In this document: in pieces, positions 1-8,545 of the stretch
Layout: the number at the start of each line of letters is the position of its first letter
Position numbering within the stretch: position 1 is the first letter of the stretch
Source: JAJEBT01 sp965214975
Lineage (GTDB): Bacteria > Pseudomonadota > Alphaproteobacteria > MPNO01 > UBA830
Direction of reading: 5' to 3'
DNA: 64,000 nt
Assembly: GCA_965214975.1 (NCBI GenBank)
Contig: OZ244055.1
Coordinates: 2,480,001-2,544,000, forward strand
Program-made: the position numbers and the translations under genes
Notes under the pieces: generated by a model
The model's database searches: none
The model's input: only the letters and a program-made list of their open reading frames with translations
Told to the model about the DNA's origin: nothing

Positions 1-372
1 GCCCTTTCCCCGCTGGGCGAGCGCGTGTTCGCCGAGACGCCAGCAGATCGCCGCGACGAAGAGAAGCGACACCGCGTAGGTGACGCCGTCGCACGCCCCC
101 TGCCAGCGTGGCGGGAGGCGGGAGATGACGATGTCGACGCGGGTGTGCCCGCGCAGGAAAGTGGTCAGGCCGACGGCCAGAAAGACCGTCAGCCCCATCA
201 GCAGCTCGGTGACCTCGACCTTGGCCGCGATCGGCGAGGACAGCAGTTCCCGGCCCAGCACGTCGACGAAGGTCAGCAGGGTCATCGCCGCGAGCATGAC
301 CGCGCCGAGCCGGGCGAGCCGCGAGGAGGCCCGCCCGGTCAGCGCGGAGACCCGGCCCGGGGCCGCGGTCAC
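1..372 (-). CDS. TRAP transporter small permease (DctQ family), 3' end cut off by the window
   Basis: This is the small membrane subunit of a tripartite ATP-independent periplasmic transporter, which works with the large permease and the binding protein encoded just upstream. Reading on the minus strand from a GTG at 372 gives an uninterrupted frame to the window edge. It holds a first hydrophobic segment (around residues 25-40, with the FVDVLGRE turn typical of DctQ), a second one (TELLMGLTVFLAVGL) followed by HTRVDI, the usual DctQ signature, and the start of a third helix. The start lies 27 bases downstream of the dctP stop, so the two are co-transcribed. The GTG start is inferred, because no ATG comes before the first membrane segment. 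The C-terminal part and presumably dctM lie outside the window. Confidence 0.8.
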   Translation of the reverse strand, partial: MTAAPGRVSALTGRASSRLARLGAVMLAAMTLLTFVDVLGRELLSSPIAAKVEVTELLMGLTVFLAVGLTTFLRGHTRVDIVISRLPPRWQGACDGVTYAVSLLFVAAICWRLGEHALAQRGKG

Positions 373-399
373 GAAACCGCCGCCACGGCGGAGCGGCGG

Positions 400-1413
400 C
401 TAGCGGATCGAGGCGACCGTCGCCTTCAGGTCGGCGAGCAGCGCCTTGCCGTCATGACCGGCCTTGTCCAGCTTCGCGAGGTACTCGACGAAGATCCGGT
501 CGGTTCTCGCGGTCCACTTCTCGAGCTCCTCGGGCGTGATGTCCTCGATCGTGTTTCCGTTTTCCCGGGCGATCTGCAGCCCGACCTTGTCCGCAACGTC
601 CCACTGGCGCCCGATCAGCTTGGCGCCGGCGCGACCGCCGGCCTTGTTCAGCGCTTCCTTGGCGCCCGGGCCGAGAGAGGCCCACTTCCTCTTGTTCATT
701 GTCAGGAAGAAGGGCACCGTGTAGAGCCCGCCGGGCACCCGCAGGTGATGGGTGACCAGCTTCTGAAGGCGGAACCCCTTGATCGCCTCGAACGGGAAGA
801 ACGCGCCCCCGGTGATGCCCCGGAGCAGGCTCTCGTGCGCCTTGGTCGCCGGCATCGCCACCGGAACGGCTCCCAGCTGCTTCGCCAGAAAGACGCCGCC
901 GCCGCCGACGCGGAGCTTCACCCCTTTCAGATCCTCGAGCGTGGCGACTCTCTTCTTCGTGTGAAGGACGCCCGGACTGTGGACCCACAGCGTGATCAGG
1001 TGGGTGTCCCCGAACTCCTTCTCGATCAGGCCGTTCCTCTCGTACCAAACCCAGGCGGCCTCGCTGCCCACCTCGGCGCTCGGCGACAGGAACGGCATCT
1101 CCATCAGCCGCAGCGCGACGAAACGCCCCGGCGTGTAGGCGGGCACGCCCCAGGTGAGGTCGCGAATGCCGTTGACCGCCAGGTCGTACTGCCCGGGCGG
1201 CTTGGCCAGCGCCGTCTTGTCGACCTCCAGCGTCAGCTTCCCGCCGGACGCCTCCTTCACCGAGTCGGCCCATAACGCCAGCGTGTTCGTCATGTGGTGC
1301 ACGGACGGCACCCAGTTCGCGATCCGGAGGGTTTCCGCCGGGGCCGGGCCGGACGCGAGAGCGGCCCAGGCAACGACGGTCCCGACCGCGAGGCACTTCA
1401 TCGTTCCAGACAT
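400..1413 (-). CDS. TRAP transporter substrate-binding protein (DctP family)
   Basis: Periplasmic solute receptor of a TRAP transporter. The first ~27 residues form a Sec signal peptide (hydrophobic core AVGTVVAWAALASG, then APAE). The mature part has the DctP layout: TLRIANWVPSVHH at the start, YTPGRF, a LEDLKGVKLRVGGGG segment that corresponds to the ligand-contact strand, and the long C-terminal helices. I chose the ATG at 1413 rather than the in-frame ATG at 1428 because AAAGGGA lies a few bases before 1413, while nothing like a ribosome site precedes 1428. It sits 50 bases after the dioxygenase gene and 27 before the small permease, so the three form one operon. The substrate is unknown; the dioxygenase partner hints at an organic acid or sulfonate. 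Confidence 0.9.
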   Translation of the reverse strand: MSGTMKCLAVGTVVAWAALASGPAPAETLRIANWVPSVHHMTNTLALWADSVKEASGGKLTLEVDKTALAKPPGQYDLAVNGIRDLTWGVPAYTPGRFVALRLMEMPFLSPSAEVGSEAAWVWYERNGLIEKEFGDTHLITLWVHSPGVLHTKKRVATLEDLKGVKLRVGGGGVFLAKQLGAVPVAMPATKAHESLLRGITGGAFFPFEAIKGFRLQKLVTHHLRVPGGLYTVPFFLTMNKRKWASLGPGAKEALNKAGGRAGAKLIGRQWDVADKVGLQIARENGNTIEDITPEELEKWTARTDRIFVEYLAKLDKAGHDGKALLADLKATVASIR

Positions 1414-1463
1414 CGTGATCCCTTTCATCCGTTGAGACCCGGCACCCTGTCACGATCGCGGCG

Positions 1464-2528
1464 TCAGGACAATCGCACGCGCTCGACCGTGTTCGCGAGC
1501 CGGACACCGCGACGCCACTGCAACGCGTAGGCGGTGTGCGGCCGCAGGCCGTCGTCGGCAAGCCACAGGCGCCACAGCAGCCGCCTGCGTTCCCGCTCCG
1601 GCCAGTCCTCGAATTCGTCGCGGGTGTGCAGCACGACGAAGTTGTTGAGGAACTGGATGTCGCCCACCTCGAAATCGATCTCGTGGCGGTTCTTCTCCGC
1701 GAGCCGCTCCGCGAGGCCTATGGCCTCCCGCTGCGCGTCGGTCAGATCCGGCGTTCCGGGCAGGGCGTGGCCCTTGCGGATGTGCATCGGGCCGAACGAC
1801 GTGCAGAGGCGGCCGTCCAGGAAATTAAACACCGGGCTCTCGTAGTGGCCCGCCTCGCCGGCCTCCGTCTCGCCGTGTCTGGACCAGCACAGGGGTTCCG
1901 CCAGCACCACCGCGAGATCGGGCCGGCGTGCCAGCAGGTCGTTGTAGACCGCGACCGAGCTCGCGATCTTCGACGTGCCCCCGGACCGCGCGGTGCGCAG
2001 GCACAGCAACCCGACGATAGCGCACTGGTCGCAGTGGTAGTCCATGGCCGCGCGCGTCTGGTACCCGCGCACCCCGGGATCCCGGTAGTCCTTGCCGAGA
2101 TCCGTCACGTGCCCGAGCAGGTCGCCCTGCGGGTTGTTCGACACCGGCTGCCCGAGCTGCCGCCCGATCGCCCAGTAGGCGATCGCGGCATCGATCGGCT
2201 CCATGTCGCCGACCGGCAGGCCGCGCAGCATGACCACCCCGGAGCCATCCTTGAGCTCGTCGCGGACATGCGGGAGCCTTCCGGCGAACCTGCCGAGGTT
2301 GAAGGCGCCGGGCGGCATGCCGGCGAGCCTGTCGGGATCGTCGCCGACCGCCGCCCTCGTCGCGCGGCACATGTCGAGCAGATCGCGGATCTCGCGGTCG
2401 TCGAAACGCAGGAACCACCCGGTTCGCGCGGCCAGTTCGGCGCCGCGCCACTCCGACGGGTCGGAGACCGGCCGCCCGGGCCTGGCGGCGGCACGCCGGG
2501 ATCCGGTCTCGCTCCGCGCAGTCTCCAT
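1464..2528 (-). CDS. TauD/TfdA-like Fe(II)/2-oxoglutarate dioxygenase
   Basis: A 354-residue oxygenase of the TauD/TfdA superfamily, which couples 2-oxoglutarate decarboxylation to hydroxylation of a small organic substrate. The iron site is visible as H165-x-D167 in the YHCDQC context and a distal histidine in FVVLHTRDEF near residue 305. The arginine expected to bind 2-oxoglutarate is in the RRLLWRLWL stretch shortly after. The frame stays open far upstream, but the start at 2528 follows a clear GGAGAGG. Upstream of it the translation is unlike protein. It is the first gene of an operon with the TRAP receptor and permease, which suggests that the imported compound is its substrate. TauD relatives attack many compounds, so the exact reaction cannot be named. 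Confidence 0.85.
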   Translation of the reverse strand: METARSETGSRRAAARPGRPVSDPSEWRGAELAARTGWFLRFDDREIRDLLDMCRATRAAVGDDPDRLAGMPPGAFNLGRFAGRLPHVRDELKDGSGVVMLRGLPVGDMEPIDAAIAYWAIGRQLGQPVSNNPQGDLLGHVTDLGKDYRDPGVRGYQTRAAMDYHCDQCAIVGLLCLRTARSGGTSKIASSVAVYNDLLARRPDLAVVLAEPLCWSRHGETEAGEAGHYESPVFNFLDGRLCTSFGPMHIRKGHALPGTPDLTDAQREAIGLAERLAEKNRHEIDFEVGDIQFLNNFVVLHTRDEFEDWPERERRRLLWRLWLADDGLRPHTAYALQWRRGVRLANTVERVRLS

Positions 2529-2674
2529 CGGCCTCTCCGGACGCGGACGCACGGGCACGCACGGGCACGCCCGCGACATTCCACGGTACCGGGCCGCGCC
2601 GCGCAGGTCCAGCCCGCGGGATCCCGCCGGCGCGCGCCGGGACCGCGGGGCGCTGGGAAACGCCCCGTTCCCAC

Positions 2675-2688
2675 GGGGGGGGGGGGGG
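2675..2688. repeat. 14-base G homopolymer
   Basis: An unbroken run of fourteen G residues in the gap between the dioxygenase start and the glycosyltransferase remnant. Readable glycosyltransferase sequence begins directly after the tract and nothing protein-like precedes it, so the tract marks the break point of that gene. Runs of this length mutate by slippage and are also prone to miscounting in sequencing. Confidence 0.95.
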
Positions 2689-3330
2689 AGTTCGTCGCCT
2701 TCCAGGACGGCGACGACTGGTCCCATCCCGACAGGATCGGAAAGAGCGTCGCGGTTCTGGCCTCCGCGCCCGGGACCGTCGCGCTGACGACCGCCATGGC
2801 GCAGATGACTGCGGAGGGCGCCCTGGTCCTGAAGGCCAACCTGCAGGCGGTCCCGAACGCGGGTTCGCCCGGGGGAGCCGCGACGATCCAGTTCTATCTG
2901 CATCCCGCCCCGGTCTCCCTGGTGTTCCGCAGAGACGAGGTTCTGCGACGGGCGGGATTCTTCGATCCGATCCGCTTCGGCAGCGACAGCGAGTTCGAGA
3001 GACGGCTCGGCGTCCTGTTCGGCGGGGATCGGGTCGCGCATCGCCCGTGGCCGCTGACCTTTGCCCGTGTCCGTCCCGGATCGCTGACCGACAACGCGCG
3101 CTTCAGATGGAACAGCGGCAGGGGCAGGGCCATCCGCATGCGGTATCGGAGAGCCTTCCAGAGGTAGGCACGAGGGAATCGGCGACTGGCACCACGGCTA
3201 CATGCCGTTTCCGCTCCGGGAACGGCCGTTCGACGCTCCCGTCGCCATGCTGGCCGACCCGGGACCAGGGTCCGCCGGCGGTCGCACGAAAGGATCCGGC
3301 AACGGCGCCGGGGGAAACACTCCGCGCTGA
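2689..3330 (+). pseudogene. Family 2 glycosyltransferase remnant, 5'-truncated and frameshifted
   Basis: The plus-strand translation directly after the G tract is clearly a GT-A fold glycosyltransferase. VAFQDGDDWSHPDR carries the DxD-type metal and nucleotide-sugar site and the typical SHPxR continuation, followed by SLVFRRDEVLRRAGFFDPIRFGSDSEF, a standard acceptor-side segment. The N-terminal ~80 residues that should precede the DxD are absent, and the dioxygenase start is only 160 bases upstream. At 3165-3167 the frame hits TAG. Dropping A3166 restores a protein-like continuation (WHEGIGDWHHGYMPFPLRE) that ends at a TGA at 3328. It is therefore both truncated and frameshifted. It would have added sugar to a surface polysaccharide. 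The strand is opposite to the two glycosyltransferases that follow. Confidence 0.75.
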
Positions 3331-4282
3331 AGTCCCGCAGGCGGCGCTTCTCCTCGAATCCGGAATTCCGCCGGCGGCCCGAACGCGGGGTTTCCGGGTC
3401 GCCCGCCCGAGCCGGATCGTCGCGCAACCTGTCGGTTGGCAACGGGCATGGCGATGCGTCAGCACGGGGAAATCACGGAATCCGATGCAGGAGGTCCGTC
3501 ATGACGCCAGGGAGACCGTGCGGGCGGCAAGGGAATGCGTCGCCGGTCTCCATGCGGACGGACCGGGCAGGCATCCTGGCGTCGAGGGGATGGCGTTCGA
3601 CGAACACGGCGATGCCCGGAAGGCGACCGTCGGTCTCTTTCGTCCGCGGGACGGGAAACCCGGCGTGCCGGAGATTCCGCGCGCGTCCGCCGGAGTCCGG
3701 GCCGCCCGATGGAGGGGACGCGCGTTCAAGGTTGCGGAAGCCGGCGACCGCAGCGACGAGGCCGGATTCCCGACCCGCCGCTCCCTGCCTTCGGCGACCT
3801 GGTTCGGCGTTTCCCGGAAACGCGTTCATCGACACCGGCCTTCCGGTTCTCCCGCCGGCGGGAAGCGCGAACCGAAGTCTGGTCGAACGGCACGGGCGCA
3901 CGCGTCGATTGGTCCTGGAAGACCGCGGTCTCCTCGTCGCGACCGTCGACGGGCCCGACAGGGCGTTCGTCGCTCCGAACACGCTCGCCGGGACATCGAA
4001 TTGGCCTGCCGGGCACTGACCGGGACCGAAAGGGAAGACCGGGCGATGGGCGCGCACCGGCTCCGCGCCCGCATCGCCAGGTTCCCCGCCTCCCGACGCT
4101 CGGCGAGACCGGACCCGGGCGGTTGCCGGAGCTCCCGCGATTGCGCGCCGGACAGGCGCGTGGCGTCGCGCGGCAACCCGAAAAGCGCCTACCCGGGCCG
4201 ATGCGCGACATCCGGCCCCGGCCCGGTTCCGCGGACGCCCGGCCCGGGAACCTGTCCGGGCGACCCTCCGGCCATGGGGCCG
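3331..4282. other. Gap without a convincing gene; possible coding debris
   Basis: About 950 bases with no frame that looks like a working gene. Two plus-strand stretches have protein-like composition without usable starts. Around 3485-3660 the frame reads HDARETVRAARE, then PGVEGMAFDEHGDA, and resembles the end of a secreted or periplasmic protein. Around 3840-4019 another frame reads GRTRRLVLEDRGLLVATVDG and then meets a stop. Both could be chance products of 70% GC DNA. I see no terminator or promoter that I would defend. Confidence 0.35.
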
Positions 4283-5558
4283 TCACTTCCCTCGCCCCTT
4301 TCCGGCGCCGGCCCCGCCGGGCACGGGGGCCTCGCCGCACAGGCCGCGCAGCTCCCGGGAACACCGGTCGAACCAGACGGCGCTGCGGAGGAACGCGCCG
4401 GTACGCGCCGCGCCCTCGCACAGCCGCCGGTGCAGGCCGGGGTCGTCGAGTAGCCGCACGACCGCAGCCCTCAGGCTTGCGGCCGACCCGGGCTCGACGA
4501 GCAACCCGTTCTCCTCGTGCCGGACGAGTTCGGGAACGTCGCGCCACCGGGCGGCGACGACGGGCACGCCGCACTGGAAGGCCTCCACGATGATGCCGGG
4601 ATAGCCCTCGCCCCCGTAGTAGCTCGGAAACAGCAGCAGGTCGTGCTCGCGCAGCGCCCGGACCATTTCCGCCGGCTCCAGCACGCCGCCGTAGGTCGCC
4701 CCGGGGTGACCATCGAACAGCGAGAGGTCCGTGTCCGGCGCCACGGGTCCGAAGACCGACAGGTGGCAGCCCCCGGGCAGGCCGCGGCACGCTTCCAGCG
4801 CCTCCGCCAGTCCCTTGTCCATGCGCAGGCGGGAGGCGAAGACGAGCTTCCCCCCGCCCTCCCGGAGCGCGCGCGAAGCGGCCGGTCGCCGCGGCGCCTC
4901 GATGTCCCGGGTGTTGGGCAGCCAGCGGAAGTTGGCCGGGCAGCCGAACTCCCGGAGCGTCCGCCGCGTCTGCACGTAGACCAGCGGACAGCGCAGAAAG
5001 GTCCTGTCGGCCAGGAAACGGACCAGGGGACCGCACCCGAGGAGTTCGGGCATGTCGCCGCCGGCGAACCGCAGCGCCAGGGGCCGTCGCGCGACCCTCG
5101 AGACCAGCCAGACGGCGAACGTCATGACGATCCACTGGGCGGAGAAACCGGTGTGGAAGAAAACGATCTCGGCGCGGCGGCTTCCCTTCAGGGTCCGCCA
5201 GACCAGCCGCGCCAGCCGCGCCGGGTTCCCGGCGCGCTTTTCCAGACGGCGGAGGCACCACGACAGCATCCGGCCCGGAGCGCCGCCGGTCTCCCGTTCC
5301 CGCGGAACCCGCGACAGGTTGAGGACGGCCAGCTCGAACCCCCGGCTGCCCAGCTGCCGGATCATCTCGACGCTCGACATCCTGTACCCGTTGATCGCCT
5401 GCCCGGAGGGGGGGGGGCGGCAGCTCGCCGATGAACAGGATCCTCGCCTTCGGCCCCCGCTCCGGCTTGCCCGAGGCGGCCCCGGAAACGCCCGTGACCG
5501 GTCCGTCCGGCCTCCGGGCCGAAGCGGGCGGGATCCCGTCGCGGCGCCTACGCTTCAC
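4283..5558 (-). pseudogene. Family 4 glycosyltransferase, frameshifted in a C homopolymer
   Basis: A GT-B glycosyltransferase for surface polysaccharide. The C-terminal 365 residues (from the ATG at 5380) contain KLVFASRLRMDKG and the nucleotide-sugar motif YYGGEGYPGIIVEAFQCGVPVV, the E(x7)E region of family 4. The true N-terminus lies upstream in another frame: ARILFIGELPPPP, a classic family 4 opening. It leads into a run of ten C (ten G on the plus strand, 5408-5417). With nine C the frame would continue as PPPPSGQAINGYRMSSVEM into the rest of the gene. The inferred start is a GTG at 5558 that overlaps the previous gene's stop (GTGAAGCGTAG), so the two were translationally coupled. It is either a phase-off contingency gene, a decayed gene or a homopolymer miscount. 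If translation starts at 5380, only the part missing the first ~60 residues is made. Confidence 0.8.
5408..5417. repeat. 10-base G homopolymer inside a glycosyltransferase gene
   Basis: Ten consecutive G (C on the coding strand), directly after the conserved N-terminal motif of the family 4 glycosyltransferase. One base fewer would join the two halves of the gene in frame, so the length of this tract decides whether the enzyme is made. Confidence 0.95.
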
Positions 5559-6808
5559 GAAGCGGACCCTCCCGGAACATGAGCCGGGCGTAAGCCTCGG
5601 CGGCCCGCTCCACCGTGAACTCCATGGCCCGCCCGACCAGCGGCTGCCGCGGCGGAGGGTTGTCCAGGACGGCGACGATGGCCGCTGCCAGTGCCGCGTC
5701 GTCACAGACGGGCAGGGGGGGGGCACCGGCCGTTCCCCGGAGAATCTCGGACGGGCCGAGGCAGTCGGTGCTGACCACCGGGCAGCCGCACGCCATCGCC
5801 TCGATGAGAACTCCGGGCAGCGCTTCGCGCTCCGACGACAGGACGAACACGCCGGCGCCGGACATCCATGCGAAGGGGTTGGGGACGAAGCCCGGCATCG
5901 TCACGTCCCGCGCGACGCCCTGCGCCGCCGCCAGCGCCTCCAGCTCCTCGCGCCGCTCCCCTACGCCGAGAATCGCCAGCCGCGCCGGTCTCCGCCGGCG
6001 CACGCGGGCGAAGGCTCGGATCAGCGTCGGGAAGTCCTTGTCGTCCACCAGCCGGCCGGCGCCGAGGATCACCGGCGGGGTGCCCGGGCGGAACCATGGA
6101 TGTTCGGGCGGGGGCGGGGGAGGCGCCAGTTCGGGGCCGACGACGGGATTGTGGATGACGGCGATGCGTTCCCGCGGGATGCGGAGGGTGCGGGCCAGGT
6201 CGTCGCCCGCCGCTTCCGACACCGCCACGATCGCGTCGGCCTCGAGGAAGACGCGGCCCATCAGTCCCGCCGCGCGGCGCGCGCCGGCCGCCCACCCGCG
6301 CGGCGTGCATGCGAAGGCGCGCCGACGCGAGATTGTGGTGGGAGATCACGACGCGGGTTCCGGCGCCGGCGATGCGCCGCGCCAGCAGCGCATGCAGGTT
6401 GACCCGGTCCCCGGCGGAGCAGACGACGTCCGGCCGGTCGCGCCGCAGATACCGCGCCAGAGCGGGAAAAGGCATGATCTCCCGCAAAACCCACATCGGG
6501 CCCGAGTACGGCCGCGCGACCGGAAAAGGCGTCAGCAGGACGCTCCAGAGCACTGCCGCGAGGGTGGCCGGATGGAGCGCGAGGAAACAGGCCAGACGGA
6601 CCAGTTGCCGCGGACCGGGTCCGGTCCGCAGGTCGACGATGTTGACGGCGGGCGGCACCTGGTCCGGACCGGGGCCCGGAGACATCGAGAACAGGAAGTC
6701 GACCGGATGCCCGCGGCGGGCGAAGGCGCCCGCCAGCCTGGCGCCGACCCTTGCCTGCCCGCCGCCGGACAGTTCGTGGTTGAGTATGGCGATCCTGGCT
6801 GGTTTCAC
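5548..6808 (-). pseudogene. Family 4 glycosyltransferase, two halves in different frames
   Basis: A second GT-B glycosyltransferase, upstream of and coupled to the previous one. The N-terminal half begins at a GTG at 6808 with GGGAG before it: PARIAILNHELSGGGQARV is the usual family 4 opening with its glycine loop, and RVVISHHNLAS ends a Rossmann strand. The C-terminal half starts in another frame near 6300: FLEADAIVAVSEAAGDDL, VIHNPVV, GAGRLVDDKDFPTLIRAF, SSEREALPGVLIEAMACGCPVV. Removing one base in the GC-rich stretch around 6299-6310 joins HNLASARLRMH to PRGWAAGARRAAGLMGRV. Nothing else is missing, so this is a recent single-base event or a sequencing error. A nine-base G run (5715-5723) lies in the C-terminal half but is in frame here. 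Confidence 0.8.
5715..5723. repeat. 9-base G homopolymer inside a glycosyltransferase gene
   Basis: Nine G on the plus strand, read as CCC codons (Gly-Ala-Pro-Pro-Leu-Pro) in the C-terminal half of the glycosyltransferase. It is in frame as written. A one-base change would remove the last ~60 residues. Confidence 0.9.
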
Positions 6809-6911
6809 CGCGATCTCCCGCGCCGGCCGGGCCGGCGGCCGTCCGTCTCCGTCCCGGCGCCCCGGCGGAACGTCCGCCCGGAACGCCGGGGCCCGGCCCG
6901 GGAACCGTCGC

Positions 6912-7048
6912 GTGATCCCGGCATGACGCCCACCCGCCGCAGGGCGCGCCGGCATGCGCGCGCCGACGGAGGGCCGTCACGCCCCGGAACGGGACCGCCC
7001 GCGGGCAGCATACCCGGAACACGGGGCGGCGCGAAAGCGGTCCGGCCG
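6912..7048 (+). repeat. Dispersed ~140-bp repeat, copy 1
   Basis: Direct comparison shows that this segment, read on the plus strand, matches the reverse complement of 7502-7648 over most of its length and also matches 56781-56889. Shared blocks include GCCGACGGAGG, CCGGAACGGGACCGCCCGC and GAAAGCGGTCCGGCCG. It is non-coding, lies between two polysaccharide genes, and forms an inverted pair with copy 2. Confidence 0.8.
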
Positions 7049-7501
7049 ACGCCGGGCGGGGTCTCCCGAAGCCGTTCCCGCCGCCGCCGGGCCGGCGCGG
7101 GCGTTCCCGCGGGGCGGATCCGCGCGAAGCGACGAACGCGATTCCCCGCCCTCCCGCGACGGGAGGCGCCGCGCATCGAACGGGAGCGCGGGAACCCCGG
7201 GACCGGCAAGCGCGGCGCCGGGGCGGCCCGGAACCCCGCCCGCGACGAGGACCGCCGGAGCGGGGCGCGCGCGCCACCCGCTCCGCGGTCTCTCCCGCGC
7301 CGGCAGCGCGGCCGTCGCCGTCGCGCGCCGCGGCGGGCGCTTCCGCCACCCGCCCGAAGCCGGGCGGCGCGGCGGGACCGGCATGCCCGTCGAGGCCGGA
7401 AACGCCGTCCCCCCGCACCATTCCCGGGCTCTTTCCCGCGACTGCGGCACGCGCGATCCCGCCCGCCCCGGGATCCCGGCCGCGACGGAAAACCGTTCCC
7501 G
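7049..7501. other. Non-coding centre between inverted repeat copies, with two smaller shared modules
   Basis: No gene is visible. Two pieces recur elsewhere in inverted orientation: 7106-7170 matches 50253-50323 (sharing GGGGAATCGCGTTCGTCGC), and 7408-7442 matches 55200-55235 (sharing GTCGCGGGAAAGA and CCCGGGAATGGTGC). The region between the glycosyltransferase start at 6808 and the methyltransferase is therefore a mosaic of segments found in other non-coding parts of the window. Confidence 0.7.
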
Positions 7502-7648
7502 CGGCCGGACCGCTTTCGTGTCGCCCCGCGTTCCGGGTATACTGCCCGCGGGCGGTCCCGTTCCGGAGCATGACGGTCCTCCGTCGGTGCGTGCATGCCG
7601 GGGCGCGTTCCGGCGAGTCGGGCGAGTGCGCATCATGTCGGAATCACC
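7502..7648 (-). repeat. Dispersed ~140-bp repeat, copy 2 (inverted)
   Basis: Reverse complement of copy 1 with scattered differences. The two arms are separated by about 450 bases, so the transcript or single strand could form a large hairpin. The copy ends about 25 bases before the methyltransferase start and so occupies its promoter region. Confidence 0.8.
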
Positions 7649-7672
7649 CGGCCGTTTTCAGGTCAGGCTCTC

Positions 7673-8545
7673 ATGAAGACTCCCGTCAAACGGCTGCTCG
7701 CGCGCCTGCGGCTGCACCGGCCGGCAAGCCGCGCGTACCGGCACCTGCAAACGGGGTCGCGCATCGTGTGCCGCATCGCGCGCCGCACCGACAGCCGCAT
7801 CGCGAAGCGCTACCTCGCGGAGGCCGAACAGCCGAAGCTGCACCTCGGCTGCGGCGGCAACCTCCTCGACGGCTGGCTGAACTCGGATCTGGCGCCCCGT
7901 TCCGCGCACATCATGCGCCTGGATGCGGGACGGCGCTTTCCCTTCGCGGACGGCACCTTCGCCTACGTTTACGGCGAGCACATGATCGGCAGCCTTCCGT
8001 TCCACAGGGTGCCGGCGATGCTGGGCGAGTGCCTGCGCGTCCTCGCTCCCGGCGGCAAGGTGCGCATCACGACCCTGGATCTGGCGTTCGTGACCGGTCT
8101 GCACGGGCGGGAGCGCTCGGCGACGCAGGACCGTTACGCCGCGTGGCGGGCCCCGTTCTACTTCGACTATTTGATCAGGAAGGATCTCGCGTCGCCGCGG
8201 GAGAGGCGCATGGGGTATGCCGAGTGGGCCGCCGCCCATGTGCCGCCGGCCGGGACGGCGGGCTTCGTGATCAACAACCTCATGCGGGCCGGGGATATCG
8301 CGTTCGCCTACGACGAGCCGCTCCTGCGCGGGCTGCTCGAGAACGCCGGCTTCTCCGGCATCGTGAAGCGTGACCGGCACCGGAGCGACGACGCGGCGCT
8401 TCGCGACCTGGCGCACAACCGGCCGCGGATGCCCGAGGGTTTCCTGCAACTGGAGTCGCTCACGCTGGAAGGGAGCAAGCCGCGCGGCGCGGCGGCACGG
8501 AGCGTTCCGGACCCGATGGACGAAGCGCCGGGGCGACGGCCGTGA
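7673..8545 (+). CDS. Class I SAM-dependent methyltransferase of the polysaccharide region
   Basis: A 290-residue methyltransferase. The Rossmann-type SAM site is KLHLGCGGNLLDGWLNSDL near residue 60, followed by the acidic end of strand 2 (LDAG) and a PFADGTFAYVYGEHMI block, as in type 11 methyltransferases of sugar or polyketide modification. VLAPGGKVRITTLDL is the usual post-motif III strand. The frame is open from 7595, but the residues before 7673 come from repeat copy 2. CAGG precedes the ATG at 7673 and the hydrophilic N-terminus fits. Its TGA overlaps the GTG of the deacetylase (GTGA), so they form an operon. It probably methylates a sugar residue or glycan precursor. Confidence 0.8.
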   Translation: MKTPVKRLLARLRLHRPASRAYRHLQTGSRIVCRIARRTDSRIAKRYLAEAEQPKLHLGCGGNLLDGWLNSDLAPRSAHIMRLDAGRRFPFADGTFAYVYGEHMIGSLPFHRVPAMLGECLRVLAPGGKVRITTLDLAFVTGLHGRERSATQDRYAAWRAPFYFDYLIRKDLASPRERRMGYAEWAAAHVPPAGTAGFVINNLMRAGDIAFAYDEPLLRGLLENAGFSGIVKRDRHRSDDAALRDLAHNRPRMPEGFLQLESLTLEGSKPRGAAARSVPDPMDEAPGRRP

